From: Halobacteriales archaeon QS_5_70_15 | GTDB taxonomy: Archaea > Halobacteriota > Halobacteria > Halobacteriales > Haloarculaceae | Direction: 5' to 3' | DNA: 15,211 nucleotides | NCBI GenBank assembly: GCA_003022005.1 | Contig: PXRQ01000100.1 | Span: 1-15,211, forward strand | Shown here: positions 1-7,115 of the stretch, piece after piece | How the letters are laid out: every line of letters starts with the position of its first letter | Position numbering within the stretch: the first letter of the stretch is position 1 | Program-made: the position numbers and the translations under genes | Notes under the pieces: model-generated | Seen by the model: only the letters and a program-made list of their open reading frames with translations | Told to the model about the DNA's origin: nothing | The model's database searches: none

Positions 1-296
1 CACTGGTGATCCGAGGTGGTATGCCGTCGGACAGAACGGTCGATACGACGCCACCGGGGCGCCACCGGCGAGATGTGTCGAAGACAGGCTCCGGACGGGG
101 ATGCACCACCGCCGGTGTTCGAATGTGACGACACCTATCGGCTGCGGGACGCGCCGAGGACCGTAGCGAAGCACACGAATCCGGGCGACGGAGGCTTGCA
201 GTGGTCCCCCTGGACCCCCTCTGGCTTCTCCCGTCCACGCACCACGCTCCCCGAGACGGCATGATTTATCGGTCGTCCCCGAGTGTTCCACGGTGT
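1..296. other. Upstream stretch with no supportable gene
   Basis: No reading frame here has the strong third-position G/C bias of the neighbouring genes, and the short open frames give Arg/Pro-rich translations with no recognisable motif. A direct repeat of the 9-mer CGCCACCGG lies near 49-69. The only signal I trust is the AT-rich TATA-like stretch at about 263-270, which belongs to the next gene. The 3' end of a gene from outside the window could reach into the first bases, but I cannot show it. Confidence 0.5.
263..270 (+). promoter_or_regulatory. TATA-like box of the glyoxalase gene
   Basis: GATTTATC is the only AT-rich run in this part. It lies about 27-30 bases upstream of the ATG at 297, the spacing expected of a haloarchaeal promoter driving a leaderless transcript. 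This supports the start at 297 over the in-frame ATG at 261, which lies just before the box. Confidence 0.55.
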
Positions 297-1052
297 ATGG
301 ACGCGACGCTCGACCACACGATGATGCGCGTCGAGGACCTCGACGCCGCGATGGACTGGTACACGACCAATTTGGGGTACGAGGAGAAGGGCCGCTGGGA
401 GGCCGACACGTTCACGAACGTCTTCCTGGGACCGGAGGACGTCCACGAGGACGGCGCGCTGCTCGAACTCACCTACAACCACGACGGCCGGTCGTACACG
501 ATGGGCGACGCCTGGGGGCACATCGCCGTCCGTACGAACGACGTCTACGAGGCGTACGACGAGCTGATGGAGAAGGGCGTCGAGGACTACCGCGACCCCG
601 ACTCCTGTGGGGGCTCCTACGCGTTCGTGACGGACCCTGACGGCCACGAGGTCGAGATCGTCGAGCGGGACCACGGTGCGACGTACTCGCTGGACCATAC
701 GATGCTCCGTGTCGAGGACGCCGACGCGGCCATCGGCTGGTACACCCGGAAGCTGGGGTACGAGCTGTTCCGGCGCTCGGAGCACGACACGTTCGCGCTC
801 TACTTCCTCAAGCCCGAGGGCGCGGCCGAGGAGGCGATGAGCGTCGAGCTCACCTACAACTACGACGGGCGGAGCTACGAGATGGGCGACGCGTGGGGGC
901 ACGTCGCGGTGCGGACCTCGGATCTCCACGGGGCGTGGGAGACGCTGATGGAGCGGAACGCCGAGGACTACCGCGACCCCGAGTCCTGCGACGACCGCTA
1001 CGCGTTCACGAAGACCAACGACGGCCACGAGGTCGAGATCGTCACCCGCTGA
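297..1052 (+). CDS. Tandem two-domain glyoxalase I-type (VOC superfamily) protein
   Basis: This 251-residue soluble protein is two copies of a lactoylglutathione lyase-like VOC domain, at about residues 4-123 and 131-250. Each copy has the family's four metal ligands in order: His7, Glu57, His75, Glu120 in the first and His134, Glu184, His202, Glu247 in the second. Both also share a GDAWGH motif before the third ligand. Glyoxalase I converts the hemithioacetal of methylglyoxal and a thiol to the thioester. Haloarchaea generally use gamma-glutamylcysteine in place of glutathione, so that thiol is the likelier cofactor (inference). Most bacterial enzymes are one domain of about 130 residues that dimerises, whereas yeast Glo1 is a similar fusion. 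The ATG at 297 was chosen for its TATA-like box and because the domain starts at once. Another VOC activity is possible. Confidence 0.85.
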   Translation: MDATLDHTMMRVEDLDAAMDWYTTNLGYEEKGRWEADTFTNVFLGPEDVHEDGALLELTYNHDGRSYTMGDAWGHIAVRTNDVYEAYDELMEKGVEDYRDPDSCGGSYAFVTDPDGHEVEIVERDHGATYSLDHTMLRVEDADAAIGWYTRKLGYELFRRSEHDTFALYFLKPEGAAEEAMSVELTYNYDGRSYEMGDAWGHVAVRTSDLHGAWETLMERNAEDYRDPESCDDRYAFTKTNDGHEVEIVTR

Positions 1053-1235
1053 GCGGCGTCGGTCTCAGGGGAGCCCGGCGCCGCCGACCGGATCCCCGGG
1101 GTTCTCGTCCCGTCGTGTCAGACGCGTGGATGACTCCCTCCGGCCCGCCCGCGGGCGTGTGTTACGGGCTCGCGTACCGGCTCTACCTGCCGATATCGTG
1201 CGCGTCAGACGATGGCACGGGTAATGACCCACCAC
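1053..1235. other. Noncoding gap after the glyoxalase gene
   Basis: No coding frame is supported here. A perfect 12-base palindrome (CGCCCGCGGGCG) sits at 1146-1157. It has no T-run after it, so I do not call it a terminator. The rest is the upstream flank of the S-layer promoter. Confidence 0.5.
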
Positions 1236-1252
1236 AAAGCATTTATAACAAG
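1236..1252 (+). promoter_or_regulatory. Promoter (BRE/TATA) of the surface glycoprotein gene
   Basis: ATTTATAACA at 1241-1250 is one of the two clearest TATA boxes in the window. It is preceded by CAAAG, which fits a purine-rich TFB recognition element. Transcription would begin near 1268-1276, leaving a leader of about 105-113 nt before the ATG at 1381. A strong promoter fits the abundance expected of an S-layer protein. Confidence 0.75.
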
Positions 1253-1267
1253 CGGTACTCAGTCCGG

Positions 1268-1380
1268 ACGTACCCCTACCCATGGTGACAGTACGGAGTA
1301 CCCGGCCTGACGACCCCCGTTCGCGGGGATTGCCGTCGGGCGTCCGGGAAACGTACTCGTCGCCGAGCGATCCAACAACA
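1268..1380 (+). promoter_or_regulatory. Structured 5' leader of the surface glycoprotein mRNA
   Basis: The predicted leader holds a perfect 5-bp stem with a TTCG loop (1315-1319 with 1324-1328). GACG at 1309-1312 can pair with CGTC at 1334-1337, and CCCGG at 1301-1305 with CCGGG at 1344-1348, giving a nested fold over about 48 nt. The last 30 nt before the ATG are poor in stems. Long hairpin-containing leaders are known for the S-layer gene of Halobacterium. A role in mRNA stability or translation is inferred. The in-frame ATG at 1282 lies inside the leader and is probably not used. Confidence 0.5.
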
Positions 1381-4047
1381 ATGACAGGACATAGAGACAA
1401 GATACGCGGCCTCTTCCTGGCGGCGCTGATGGTGTTCTCCGTCTTCGCGGGCACCGTCGCGTTCACAGGAGCGGCCGCTGCGCAGTCGGTTCCTAACGTC
1501 GCACAGGACCCGGTCGAGTTCGCATCGGACACGACCGGTCAGAACCACGTCGAAGTAGTCTTCGAGGGTGACGCCTCGGGCCTGAGTTTCCAGGTGGAGA
1601 ACCGGTCCGGCGACAGCGTGAGTACGTCGGTCAACTCCGGTGTCAGTGACCTGAGCAACGGTCAGGTCGTCCTCAACGTCGGCCAGGACCTCAGCGGCGA
1701 TGCGACCCTGGTCGTGAACGGTAGCGAGGAGTACGACATCACCACGACGTCCACCACGATCGAGAACGGTGGGGACACCTCGACGCAGGCGTTCAACGGC
1801 GAGACGATCGCCGTCCTGAACCTCACCCAGGACGACAGCGGCTGGGAGCTCTCGGAGGGTGGCGACTTCGGCACCATCCGCGAGCGCACCACCGGTACCA
1901 ACAGCGTCGTCTCGACGGTCGACACCGGGAACGTCGACGCGGTGACGACCGGTGAGACGTACTTCGTCGTGTTCGACGACAATACGAACGTCTCCGTCGG
2001 TATCCGCAACCTCGGCCTCTCGGTCGAGCCCGACGACACCAACGTGAGCTACACCGAGAACAACGCGACCGTCGAGGCCACCGCAGAATCGAACGTCGCC
2101 CCCAGGGAGGACGTCGAGTTCCGCCTGAAGTCCGGCGACGACTACGTCAACGACGGGGACATCACGGACGGTGACAACAACCGGACCGTCAACATCGACG
2201 GCGACGGTGAGGTCACCGAGAGCTTCGACGTCGAGTCCGGCAACTACACCATCGAGCTCGTCGACATCCAGACCGGCATCTCCGACGAGACCGACACCAT
2301 CCAGGTGACCGAGGTCTCGGGCGGCGCCTCGTTCGCACAGAGCGTGACCAGCGAGGAGCGCGGTGACGTCGCCAATGTCACGGTCGAGCTCGCGAACCGC
2401 GACGAGGCCACCGTCAACATCGGCGGCGAGGACGTCAGCTACTTCGCCCAGGTCGAGATAGAGGACGGTAACGACGACGGCGAAGTCACCATCGAGTTCA
2501 ACACGTTCGCGCCGAGCTCCAGTGGTAGCTTCACCGCGGCCGACGACGACGACACGGTCGACTACGTCGGTGCGACCACGCCCGGTAGCCCCGGTTCGAC
2601 GTACTCGATCGGTGTCCCGCTCGCCGCGGCGACCTACGACATGAACATCACCACCTCGGACAACTCCGAGGAGTTCGACGTCGGGACGCTCTCGCTGCGC
2701 GAGCGTTCGACGACGTCCCTCCGGACGTGGACCGCCTCGTCCAACGCGTACAGCGACCTTGACGATGCCGACGCGGTCGCCGACTACGCCCAGGCCGGTA
2801 ACGTGACGCGGGACTCGACGATCGCCGACGGCGACGTCCTGGTCCACGAACTGCAGGCCTCCGGGATCCACGGTGCCATCGAGGCCCAGAGCGGCAGCAA
2901 CTTCGACGCGCTCGTCGCGCTGCACAACGCCGGCGCGATCAACCTGACGTTCGTCGAGGACGACTCGACGGTCGCGCCGAACGCCGACCGTGGCAACTTC
3001 AACCTCACCGACCTCGGCTCGAGCAACGTCGAGGTCGTGAGCGGCGCCGACAACAACACCCTGTACGTGAACGTCAAGTCGGACGCGGTCCTCGACCGGG
3101 CCGCCACCGAGGAGGACGACCGCATCAACGCGCGGTTCACGGTCAACGAGTCCAGCGGTCTGACCGACAGTAACCAGACGGTCTCGGCCCAGTTCGCGGT
3201 CGTCGAGGCCGACGCTGAGTTCGACACCACCGACGAGCTCGCGGACGGTACGGACGTCGTCCGCGTGCGGGCCACGGAGGGTGAGAACGTCACCGGCACG
3301 ACGTCGCTGGCCCCCGGCACGGAGATCACCGTCGCCGCTCGCTCGACGGGCGACAGTCCGTTCCTGACGAGCTCCGACGCCGTGGTCTCGCCGAACGGCA
3401 CGTTCGCGGCGACGTTCGACTTCTCGAACGTCTCTGCGGGCCAGAACTTCACGCTCCAGATCCGCAACCCGAGCTCGGTCAACGACGTGGAGGCCGACGC
3501 GCAGGTCACGGCAGCCGCCACGGCCAACGTGACGTTCAACGACCAGACCACGAGCGGCGAGGAGGTCACGGTCGCGTCCGCCACGCTGTCGGAGGGTGGC
3601 TTCGTGACGATCCACGACTCGTCGCTCCAGGACGGCGACGCGTTCGGTAGCGTCCGGGGCACGTCGAGCTACCTCGAGAACGGCTCGAGTTCGGGCATCA
3701 CGGTCACGCTCGACGACCCGGTCTCGGAGAGCGGGACGCTGATCGCGATGCCGCACCAGGACACCAACGACAACGAGGCGTACGACTTCGTCTCGTCCGA
3801 CGGTGCCCAGGACGGTCCGTACACTGCCAACGGCAGTGCCGTGACCGACTCCGCGTCCGTGACGGTCGAGAACGCGACGGAGACCCCGGAGCCGACTCCG
3901 ACGGTGACGCCGGAGCCGACTCCGACGGCGACGTCGGGGCCGACCGCGCCGACCACCACGAACGGTGACGGTGCCGGCTTCGGACTCGTCGTCGCGCTCA
4001 TCGCGCTCATCGGCGCCGCGCTGCTGGCCGTCCGCCGCAACGACTAA
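1381..4047 (+). CDS. S-layer-type surface glycoprotein (BGTF-type, C-terminal sorting anchor)
   Basis: This 888-residue secreted protein has the haloarchaeal surface-glycoprotein signal peptide: residues 1-35, with a hydrophobic core LFLAALMVFSVFAGTVAFTG and an AAAAQ cleavage region. The ectodomain is rich in Asp, Glu and Thr and has about 24 N-X-S/T sequons. Its middle resembles the BGTF surface proteins of haloarchaea. Before the stalk is a domain containing EGGFVTIHDSSLQDGD and TLIAMPHQDTN, which I recognise as the haloarchaeal DUF7282 type. The C-terminus has a Thr/Pro stalk with two PEPTPT units, a GFG-led hydrophobic helix and RRND. That is the plan of PGF-CTERM proteins, which archaeosortase ArtA processes and links to lipid. 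The usual Pro of PGF is Ala here. The start at 1381 places the signal peptide at the N-terminus; starting at 1282 would bury it behind 33 residues. It is probably a main S-layer subunit, but haloarchaea have paralogues with the same ends. Confidence 0.9.
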   Translation: MTGHRDKIRGLFLAALMVFSVFAGTVAFTGAAAAQSVPNVAQDPVEFASDTTGQNHVEVVFEGDASGLSFQVENRSGDSVSTSVNSGVSDLSNGQVVLNVGQDLSGDATLVVNGSEEYDITTTSTTIENGGDTSTQAFNGETIAVLNLTQDDSGWELSEGGDFGTIRERTTGTNSVVSTVDTGNVDAVTTGETYFVVFDDNTNVSVGIRNLGLSVEPDDTNVSYTENNATVEATAESNVAPREDVEFRLKSGDDYVNDGDITDGDNNRTVNIDGDGEVTESFDVESGNYTIELVDIQTGISDETDTIQVTEVSGGASFAQSVTSEERGDVANVTVELANRDEATVNIGGEDVSYFAQVEIEDGNDDGEVTIEFNTFAPSSSGSFTAADDDDTVDYVGATTPGSPGSTYSIGVPLAAATYDMNITTSDNSEEFDVGTLSLRERSTTSLRTWTASSNAYSDLDDADAVADYAQAGNVTRDSTIADGDVLVHELQASGIHGAIEAQSGSNFDALVALHNAGAINLTFVEDDSTVAPNADRGNFNLTDLGSSNVEVVSGADNNTLYVNVKSDAVLDRAATEEDDRINARFTVNESSGLTDSNQTVSAQFAVVEADAEFDTTDELADGTDVVRVRATEGENVTGTTSLAPGTEITVAARSTGDSPFLTSSDAVVSPNGTFAATFDFSNVSAGQNFTLQIRNPSSVNDVEADAQVTAAATANVTFNDQTTSGEEVTVASATLSEGGFVTIHDSSLQDGDAFGSVRGTSSYLENGSSSGITVTLDDPVSESGTLIAMPHQDTNDNEAYDFVSSDGAQDGPYTANGSAVTDSASVTVENATETPEPTPTVTPEPTPTATSGPTAPTTTNGDGAGFGLVVALIALIGAALLAVRRND
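3886..3933 (+). repeat. 24-bp tandem duplication in the stalk coding region
   Basis: Two adjacent 24-base units (3886-3909 and 3910-3933) differ at one base (T3905 versus C3929). They encode PEPTPTVT and PEPTPTAT in the Thr/Pro stalk that precedes the membrane anchor. The Thr residues would be candidates for O-glycosylation, as in the stalks of known haloarchaeal S-layer proteins. In-frame duplication would change stalk length without breaking the gene. Confidence 0.85.
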
Positions 4048-4053
4048 CCAACC

Positions 4054-4085
4054 ACCCCGTTCGGGGTCACGCTGATCCGTTCTTT
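4054..4085 (+). terminator. Probable terminator of the surface glycoprotein gene
   Basis: Seven bases after the stop codon, ACCCC (4054-4058) pairs with GGGGT (4063-4067) around GTTC. A T-rich run TTCTTT follows at 4080-4085. Archaeal RNA polymerase terminates mainly at T-rich runs, so the run may matter more than the hairpin. Confidence 0.45.
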
Positions 4086-4157
4086 CGCGCGCCACGCCGA
4101 CCAGCCGCAGCACGCGGCCGCCGCGCCCCGTCCGGGCGACCGCGACCCGTCACGACG

Positions 4158-4199
4158 ACCCGCGGCGGTCACACCCGCGGCGGTCACACCCGCGGCGGG
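4158..4199. repeat. 15-bp tandem repeat, 2.8 copies
   Basis: Two identical copies of ACCCGCGGCGGTCAC (4158-4172 and 4173-4187) are followed by 12 bases of a third (4188-4199, ending GGG). They lie between the surface glycoprotein terminator and the peptidase promoter. Each unit contains the palindrome CCGCGG. I see no function; slippage in GC-rich DNA is the plain explanation. Confidence 0.85.
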
Positions 4200-4276
4200 C
4201 GCCCCGTCGACCATCGCTACCCCGACCCCCACTCGTCCCCCGTGGGCTTTTGTCCCCGGCCGCCGAGCGCCGTCCA

Positions 4277-5608
4277 ATGCCACGACTGCCCGCGACCGTC
4301 GTCGGTGACGCGCTCACGAGCGACCGCGCCTGGGAGACCCTGACGGACCTCGTCGAGGTCGGCAACCGGATGGCCGGATGGGAGGGCGAGCGGGAGGGCG
4401 CGGCCGTCGTCGAAGCCGCCTTCGAGGACGCGGGGCTCCGCGAGGTCGGGACCGAGACGTTCGACATCCCGGGCTGGTGGCGGGGGTCCTCGTCGGTGTC
4501 CGTCGCAGGGCGCGGGGAGTGGTCGGCCGACCACCACCTCGTCGCGCTCCCGGGGACGCCCGCCGGCGATGTCGAGGCGACCGTCGTCGATCTGGGCCAC
4601 GGGATGCCGGCGGAGATCGGCGACGAGGTGGCGGGCTGCGTTGCGATGGCCCGCAGCGACGTCGCCGAGGGCGACCGGTGGGTCCACCGGATGGAGACGT
4701 ACGCGAGCGCGGCCGAGCACGGCGCCGTCGGGTTCCTCTTCCGGAACCACGTCCCGGGCAACCTCCCGCCGACGGGGGAGGTCGGCTACCACGACCGCCC
4801 GGGGCCGATCCCGGCCGCGGGCGTCTCGAAGGAACTCGGGGCGCGGCTCGCCCGGTACGCCGAGAACGACGCGACCGTCTCGCTGTCGATCGACTGCCGG
4901 AACGAGCCCGCGAGCTCGATCAACACCCACGCCGTGATCGGTCCGGAGACGGCCGAGGAGGTCCTGGTCACCGCACACGTCGACGCCCACGACATCGCGG
5001 AGGGGGCCGAGGACAACGGGGTCGGGAGCGCCCTGCTCCCGGAGATCGGGCGGCTCCTCCGGGCGGTCGAGGACGACCTCGACACGAAGGTACGGCTGAT
5101 CGCGTTCGGCGCCGAGGAGATCGGGCTCTACGGCGCGTACCACCACGCGGAGACGCACGACGGTCCGATCGAGGCGGTCGTGAACGTCGACGGCGCGGGC
5201 TCCTCGGCGGACCCGCGGGTGCGAACCCACGGGTTCGAGGGGCTGGAGGCGGCCTTCGAAGCCGCCGCGGACCGATTCGACGCGCCGCTGCGGGTGAACG
5301 AGGACGTCGTCCCGCACGCGGACTCCTGGGCGTTCGTCGAGCGGGGGATCCCCGCGGTGACGGTCGGCTCCGTCCGGGCGGGCGAGGGCCGGGGCTGGGG
5401 GCACACCCACGCGGACACGCTCGACAAGCTCGATCCGCGGGACCTCCGGTCGCTCGCGGCGATCTACGCCGAGTCGGTCCTCGAGCTCGCCGACGCGGAC
5501 CGGGAGTTCCCCCGCCGGGAGCCCGGGGAGATACGCGACGCGCTGACGGACGGCTACGTCCGGGAGCTGAAGGTCGGCGGGCGCTGGCACTTCGAGGAGC
5601 TCGGGTAG
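4277..5608 (+). CDS. M28 family zinc metallopeptidase (aminopeptidase-type) with PA-like insert
   Basis: This 443-residue protein has no signal peptide, so it probably acts in the cytoplasm. Residues 80-205 look like a protease-associated (PA) domain. Residues 215-405 carry the M28 dizinc site in order: His234 and Asp236 (AHVDAHD), Asp246 (DNGVGS), Glu280 and Glu281 (GAEEIG; one catalytic, one ligand), Asp305 (NVDGAG), and His376 or His378 in GHTH. All expected residues are present, so it should be an active exo- or aminopeptidase, removing N-terminal residues from peptides. The substrate is unknown. The ATG at 4277 was preferred over an upstream TTG at 4250 because GGCTTTTG at 4245-4252 sits at TATA-like distance, giving a leaderless start. 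A structured element separates it from the next gene. Confidence 0.88.
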   Translation: MPRLPATVVGDALTSDRAWETLTDLVEVGNRMAGWEGEREGAAVVEAAFEDAGLREVGTETFDIPGWWRGSSSVSVAGRGEWSADHHLVALPGTPAGDVEATVVDLGHGMPAEIGDEVAGCVAMARSDVAEGDRWVHRMETYASAAEHGAVGFLFRNHVPGNLPPTGEVGYHDRPGPIPAAGVSKELGARLARYAENDATVSLSIDCRNEPASSINTHAVIGPETAEEVLVTAHVDAHDIAEGAEDNGVGSALLPEIGRLLRAVEDDLDTKVRLIAFGAEEIGLYGAYHHAETHDGPIEAVVNVDGAGSSADPRVRTHGFEGLEAAFEAAADRFDAPLRVNEDVVPHADSWAFVERGIPAVTVGSVRAGEGRGWGHTHADTLDKLDPRDLRSLAAIYAESVLELADADREFPRREPGEIRDALTDGYVRELKVGGRWHFEELG

Positions 5609-5624
5609 GTGACGCCAGCGGCTC

Positions 5625-5679
5625 CTGTCCTCCTGGGGGCTCCGGACCCGTGGGCGTCTGCCGGCCCCCGCTCGGACAG
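5625..5679. other. Long imperfect stem-loop between peptidase and hydratase genes
   Basis: CTGTCC (5625-5630) pairs with GGACAG (5674-5679). Inside it, GGGGG (5635-5639) pairs with CCCCC (5665-5669) and CCGG (5642-5645) with CCGG (5661-5664), leaving a 15-nt loop. That gives 15 base pairs across 55 nt with one internal loop and a small bulge. It could end the peptidase transcript or shape the leader of the next gene. No T-run follows. Confidence 0.5.
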
Positions 5680-5705
5680 TGGCGGCAGATTCAACACCGT
5701 TCCCC

Positions 5706-5711
5706 GGGAGG
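5706..5711 (+). promoter_or_regulatory. Shine-Dalgarno-like site of the hydratase gene
   Basis: GGGAGG ends 7 bases before the ATG at 5719 and matches the anti-SD end of haloarchaeal 16S rRNA. It settles this start and suggests a transcript with a leader, unlike the leaderless neighbours. Confidence 0.6.
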
Positions 5712-5718
5712 CCCGACC

Positions 5719-6420
5719 ATGATACGCACGGAGGACCACGAACGGATCCGGACGGTGACGCTCGACCGGCCGGAGCGGCGGAACGCGCTCACGCTCTCCG
5801 GGCTGGCCGACCTCGAGCGGGCGGTCGCGGGGGCGGAACAGCCGGTGGTGTACCTCGTCGGCGCGGGCGGGGCGTTCAGCGCCGGGGCGGACTTCGACGT
5901 GGTCGGCGATGTCGCGGCCGAGGGCCCCGAGGCCATCGAGTCGTTCGTCGACCGTGGCCAGCGGACGATGCGGGCCATCGAAACCGCCGACCCCGTCGTC
6001 GTCGCGGGGGTCGACGGGCCGGCCCGCGGCGGCGGCGTCGAGCTCGCGCTGGCGTGTGACCTGCGGGTCGCGACCCCCGACGCGACGTTCGCGGAGACGG
6101 GCGTCTCGCTCGGGCTGTTCGGCGCCTGGGGCGGAACCGCCCGCCTCCCGGAGGTGGTCGGGACCGGCGACGCGCTCGATCTCTCGCTGTCGGGGCGGAC
6201 CGTCGACGCCGGGGCGGCCCTCCGGATGGGGCTGGTCCAGCGCGTCGTCGAGGAGCCCCGGTCGGTGGCCGAGGAGGTCGCCGGGAACGACCCGGCGGCG
6301 CTCCGGGCGCTCAAGCGGCTCGTCAGGGCCGACGGCGACCGCGAGGAGGGGAAGCGACGCGAGCGCGAGGCGTTCGTCGAACTGCTCGCCGCGCGGGCCG
6401 ACGACATCGTCGACGGGTGA
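5719..6420 (+). CDS. Enoyl-CoA hydratase/isomerase (crotonase) family protein, atypical active site
   Basis: This 233-residue protein has the crotonase fold signature: LDRPERRNAL near residues 15-24, GAFSAGADF at 51-59 (first oxyanion-hole strand), GGGVELALACD at 104-114, and WGGTARL at 137-143. Family members act on acyl-CoA thioesters in fatty acid or amino acid breakdown. The first catalytic Glu of classical hydratases is present as Glu108. The second, aligned through the FAETGVSLGLFG segment, is Gly128, with Glu126 two residues earlier. The product may therefore be an isomerase, a thioesterase-like or another family member, not a standard hydratase. It is somewhat shorter than the usual 255-260 residues. 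The frame is open far upstream, inside the peptidase gene; that part is a shadow, and the GGGAGG site supports the ATG at 5719. The promoter is not clear. Confidence 0.82.
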   Translation: MIRTEDHERIRTVTLDRPERRNALTLSGLADLERAVAGAEQPVVYLVGAGGAFSAGADFDVVGDVAAEGPEAIESFVDRGQRTMRAIETADPVVVAGVDGPARGGGVELALACDLRVATPDATFAETGVSLGLFGAWGGTARLPEVVGTGDALDLSLSGRTVDAGAALRMGLVQRVVEEPRSVAEEVAGNDPAALRALKRLVRADGDREEGKRREREAFVELLAARADDIVDG

Positions 6421-6432
6421 GACGACCCGTCG
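6411..6432. terminator. Hairpin over the stop codon of the hydratase gene
   Basis: CGACGGGT (6411-6418) and ACCCGTCG (6425-6432) form a perfect 8-bp stem with a 6-nt loop containing part of the TGA stop. No T-run follows, so a processing or stability role is as likely as termination. Confidence 0.4.
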
Positions 6433-6521
6433 GAGCCAGCGACGCTCGTCCGAACACGGCCCTCCGAGCGGTCGCAAGGTGTTTGTTCGCCGGGGGTCCT
6501 GTAGGGTAGTAACGAAGGGAC

Positions 6522-7115
6522 ATGGAGGAGTGTGACTACTGCGGGGAGTCGTTCGAGGGGGAGAAGGCGTACGAGAGCCACCTGCGGGCCGAGCACACGG
6601 ACGAGCTCGGGCCGATCGACCGCCACCGGGTCGGCGCGGACGACGAGGAGGGATCGGGTCTGCCGGTGGGACCGCTCGCGCTCGCGCTCGTCATCGGCGC
6701 CACGGTGGCCATCGTGGCCTACGTGACGTTCTTCGCCGGCGGCTCCGGAACCGCGAGCGGCGACGTCGGTCCCGCGGGGAGCGCCCACTACCACGGCACG
6801 ATGGAGGTGGTGGTCCTCGGCGAGCAGGTCGACTTCTCGCGGAGCGAGTACCAGCTCCGGGACGACCGGTTCCACTTCGAGGGCGGTGACGGGACGCAGT
6901 GGCACGCCCACGCGACCGGCCTCACCCTCGACTACGCGATGGGCACGTTCGGCATCGAGGTCACGCGGACCAGTGTCACCTACCAGGGGACGACCTACCG
7001 GGACTCGGACGAGCAGTACGACGTCAGCGTGACGGTCAACGGCGACCGGGTGACCCCCGAGGAGTACGTCCTCCAGGAGGGCGACCGGATCAGGATCGTG
7101 GTCGAGGAGGCGTGA
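6522..7115 (+). CDS. C2H2 zinc-finger, single-span membrane protein with His-rich outer domain
   Basis: This 197-residue protein has three parts. Residues 4-25 form a classical zinc finger (Cys4, Cys7, His20, His25), followed by an acidic linker. Residues 50-72 are one strong transmembrane helix with no cleavage site. Residues 85-197 form a beta-rich domain with histidines in pairs (HYH at 89-91, FHF with His118, HAH at 128-130), which would face outside if the zinc finger is cytoplasmic. I recognise this as a conserved haloarchaeal family without known function. The histidine pairs could bind metal, which suggests, without proof, a link between an outer metal or ligand and a cytoplasmic zinc-finger partner. 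A weak AT-rich box (GTGTTTGTT, about 6479-6487) lies some 38 bases upstream. The stop codon overlaps the GTG of the next gene, so the two are probably translated together. Confidence 0.8.
   Translation: MEECDYCGESFEGEKAYESHLRAEHTDELGPIDRHRVGADDEEGSGLPVGPLALALVIGATVAIVAYVTFFAGGSGTASGDVGPAGSAHYHGTMEVVVLGEQVDFSRSEYQLRDDRFHFEGGDGTQWHAHATGLTLDYAMGTFGIEVTRTSVTYQGTTYRDSDEQYDVSVTVNGDRVTPEEYVLQEGDRIRIVVEEA

Noticed and set aside
16..264. An 82-residue open frame at the left edge
   Set aside because: It starts at a GTG, has no promoter, shows no codon bias and overlaps the TATA-like box of the glyoxalase gene.
1282..1380. An N-terminal extension of the surface glycoprotein from ATG 1282
   Set aside because: It would place 33 polar residues before a clear signal peptide. 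The ATG at 1381 starts the known haloarchaeal signal sequence directly.
1276..4113. A 945-residue open frame on the minus strand
   Set aside because: It is the antisense of the surface glycoprotein gene. Long antisense frames are common in GC-rich haloarchaeal genes, and the translation is Val/Arg/Asp-rich with no motif.
4378..5718. A 447-residue N-terminal extension of the hydratase-like protein
   Set aside because: It overlaps the well-supported peptidase gene in another frame and is Arg/Gly-rich. GGGAGG at 5706 supports the ATG at 5719.
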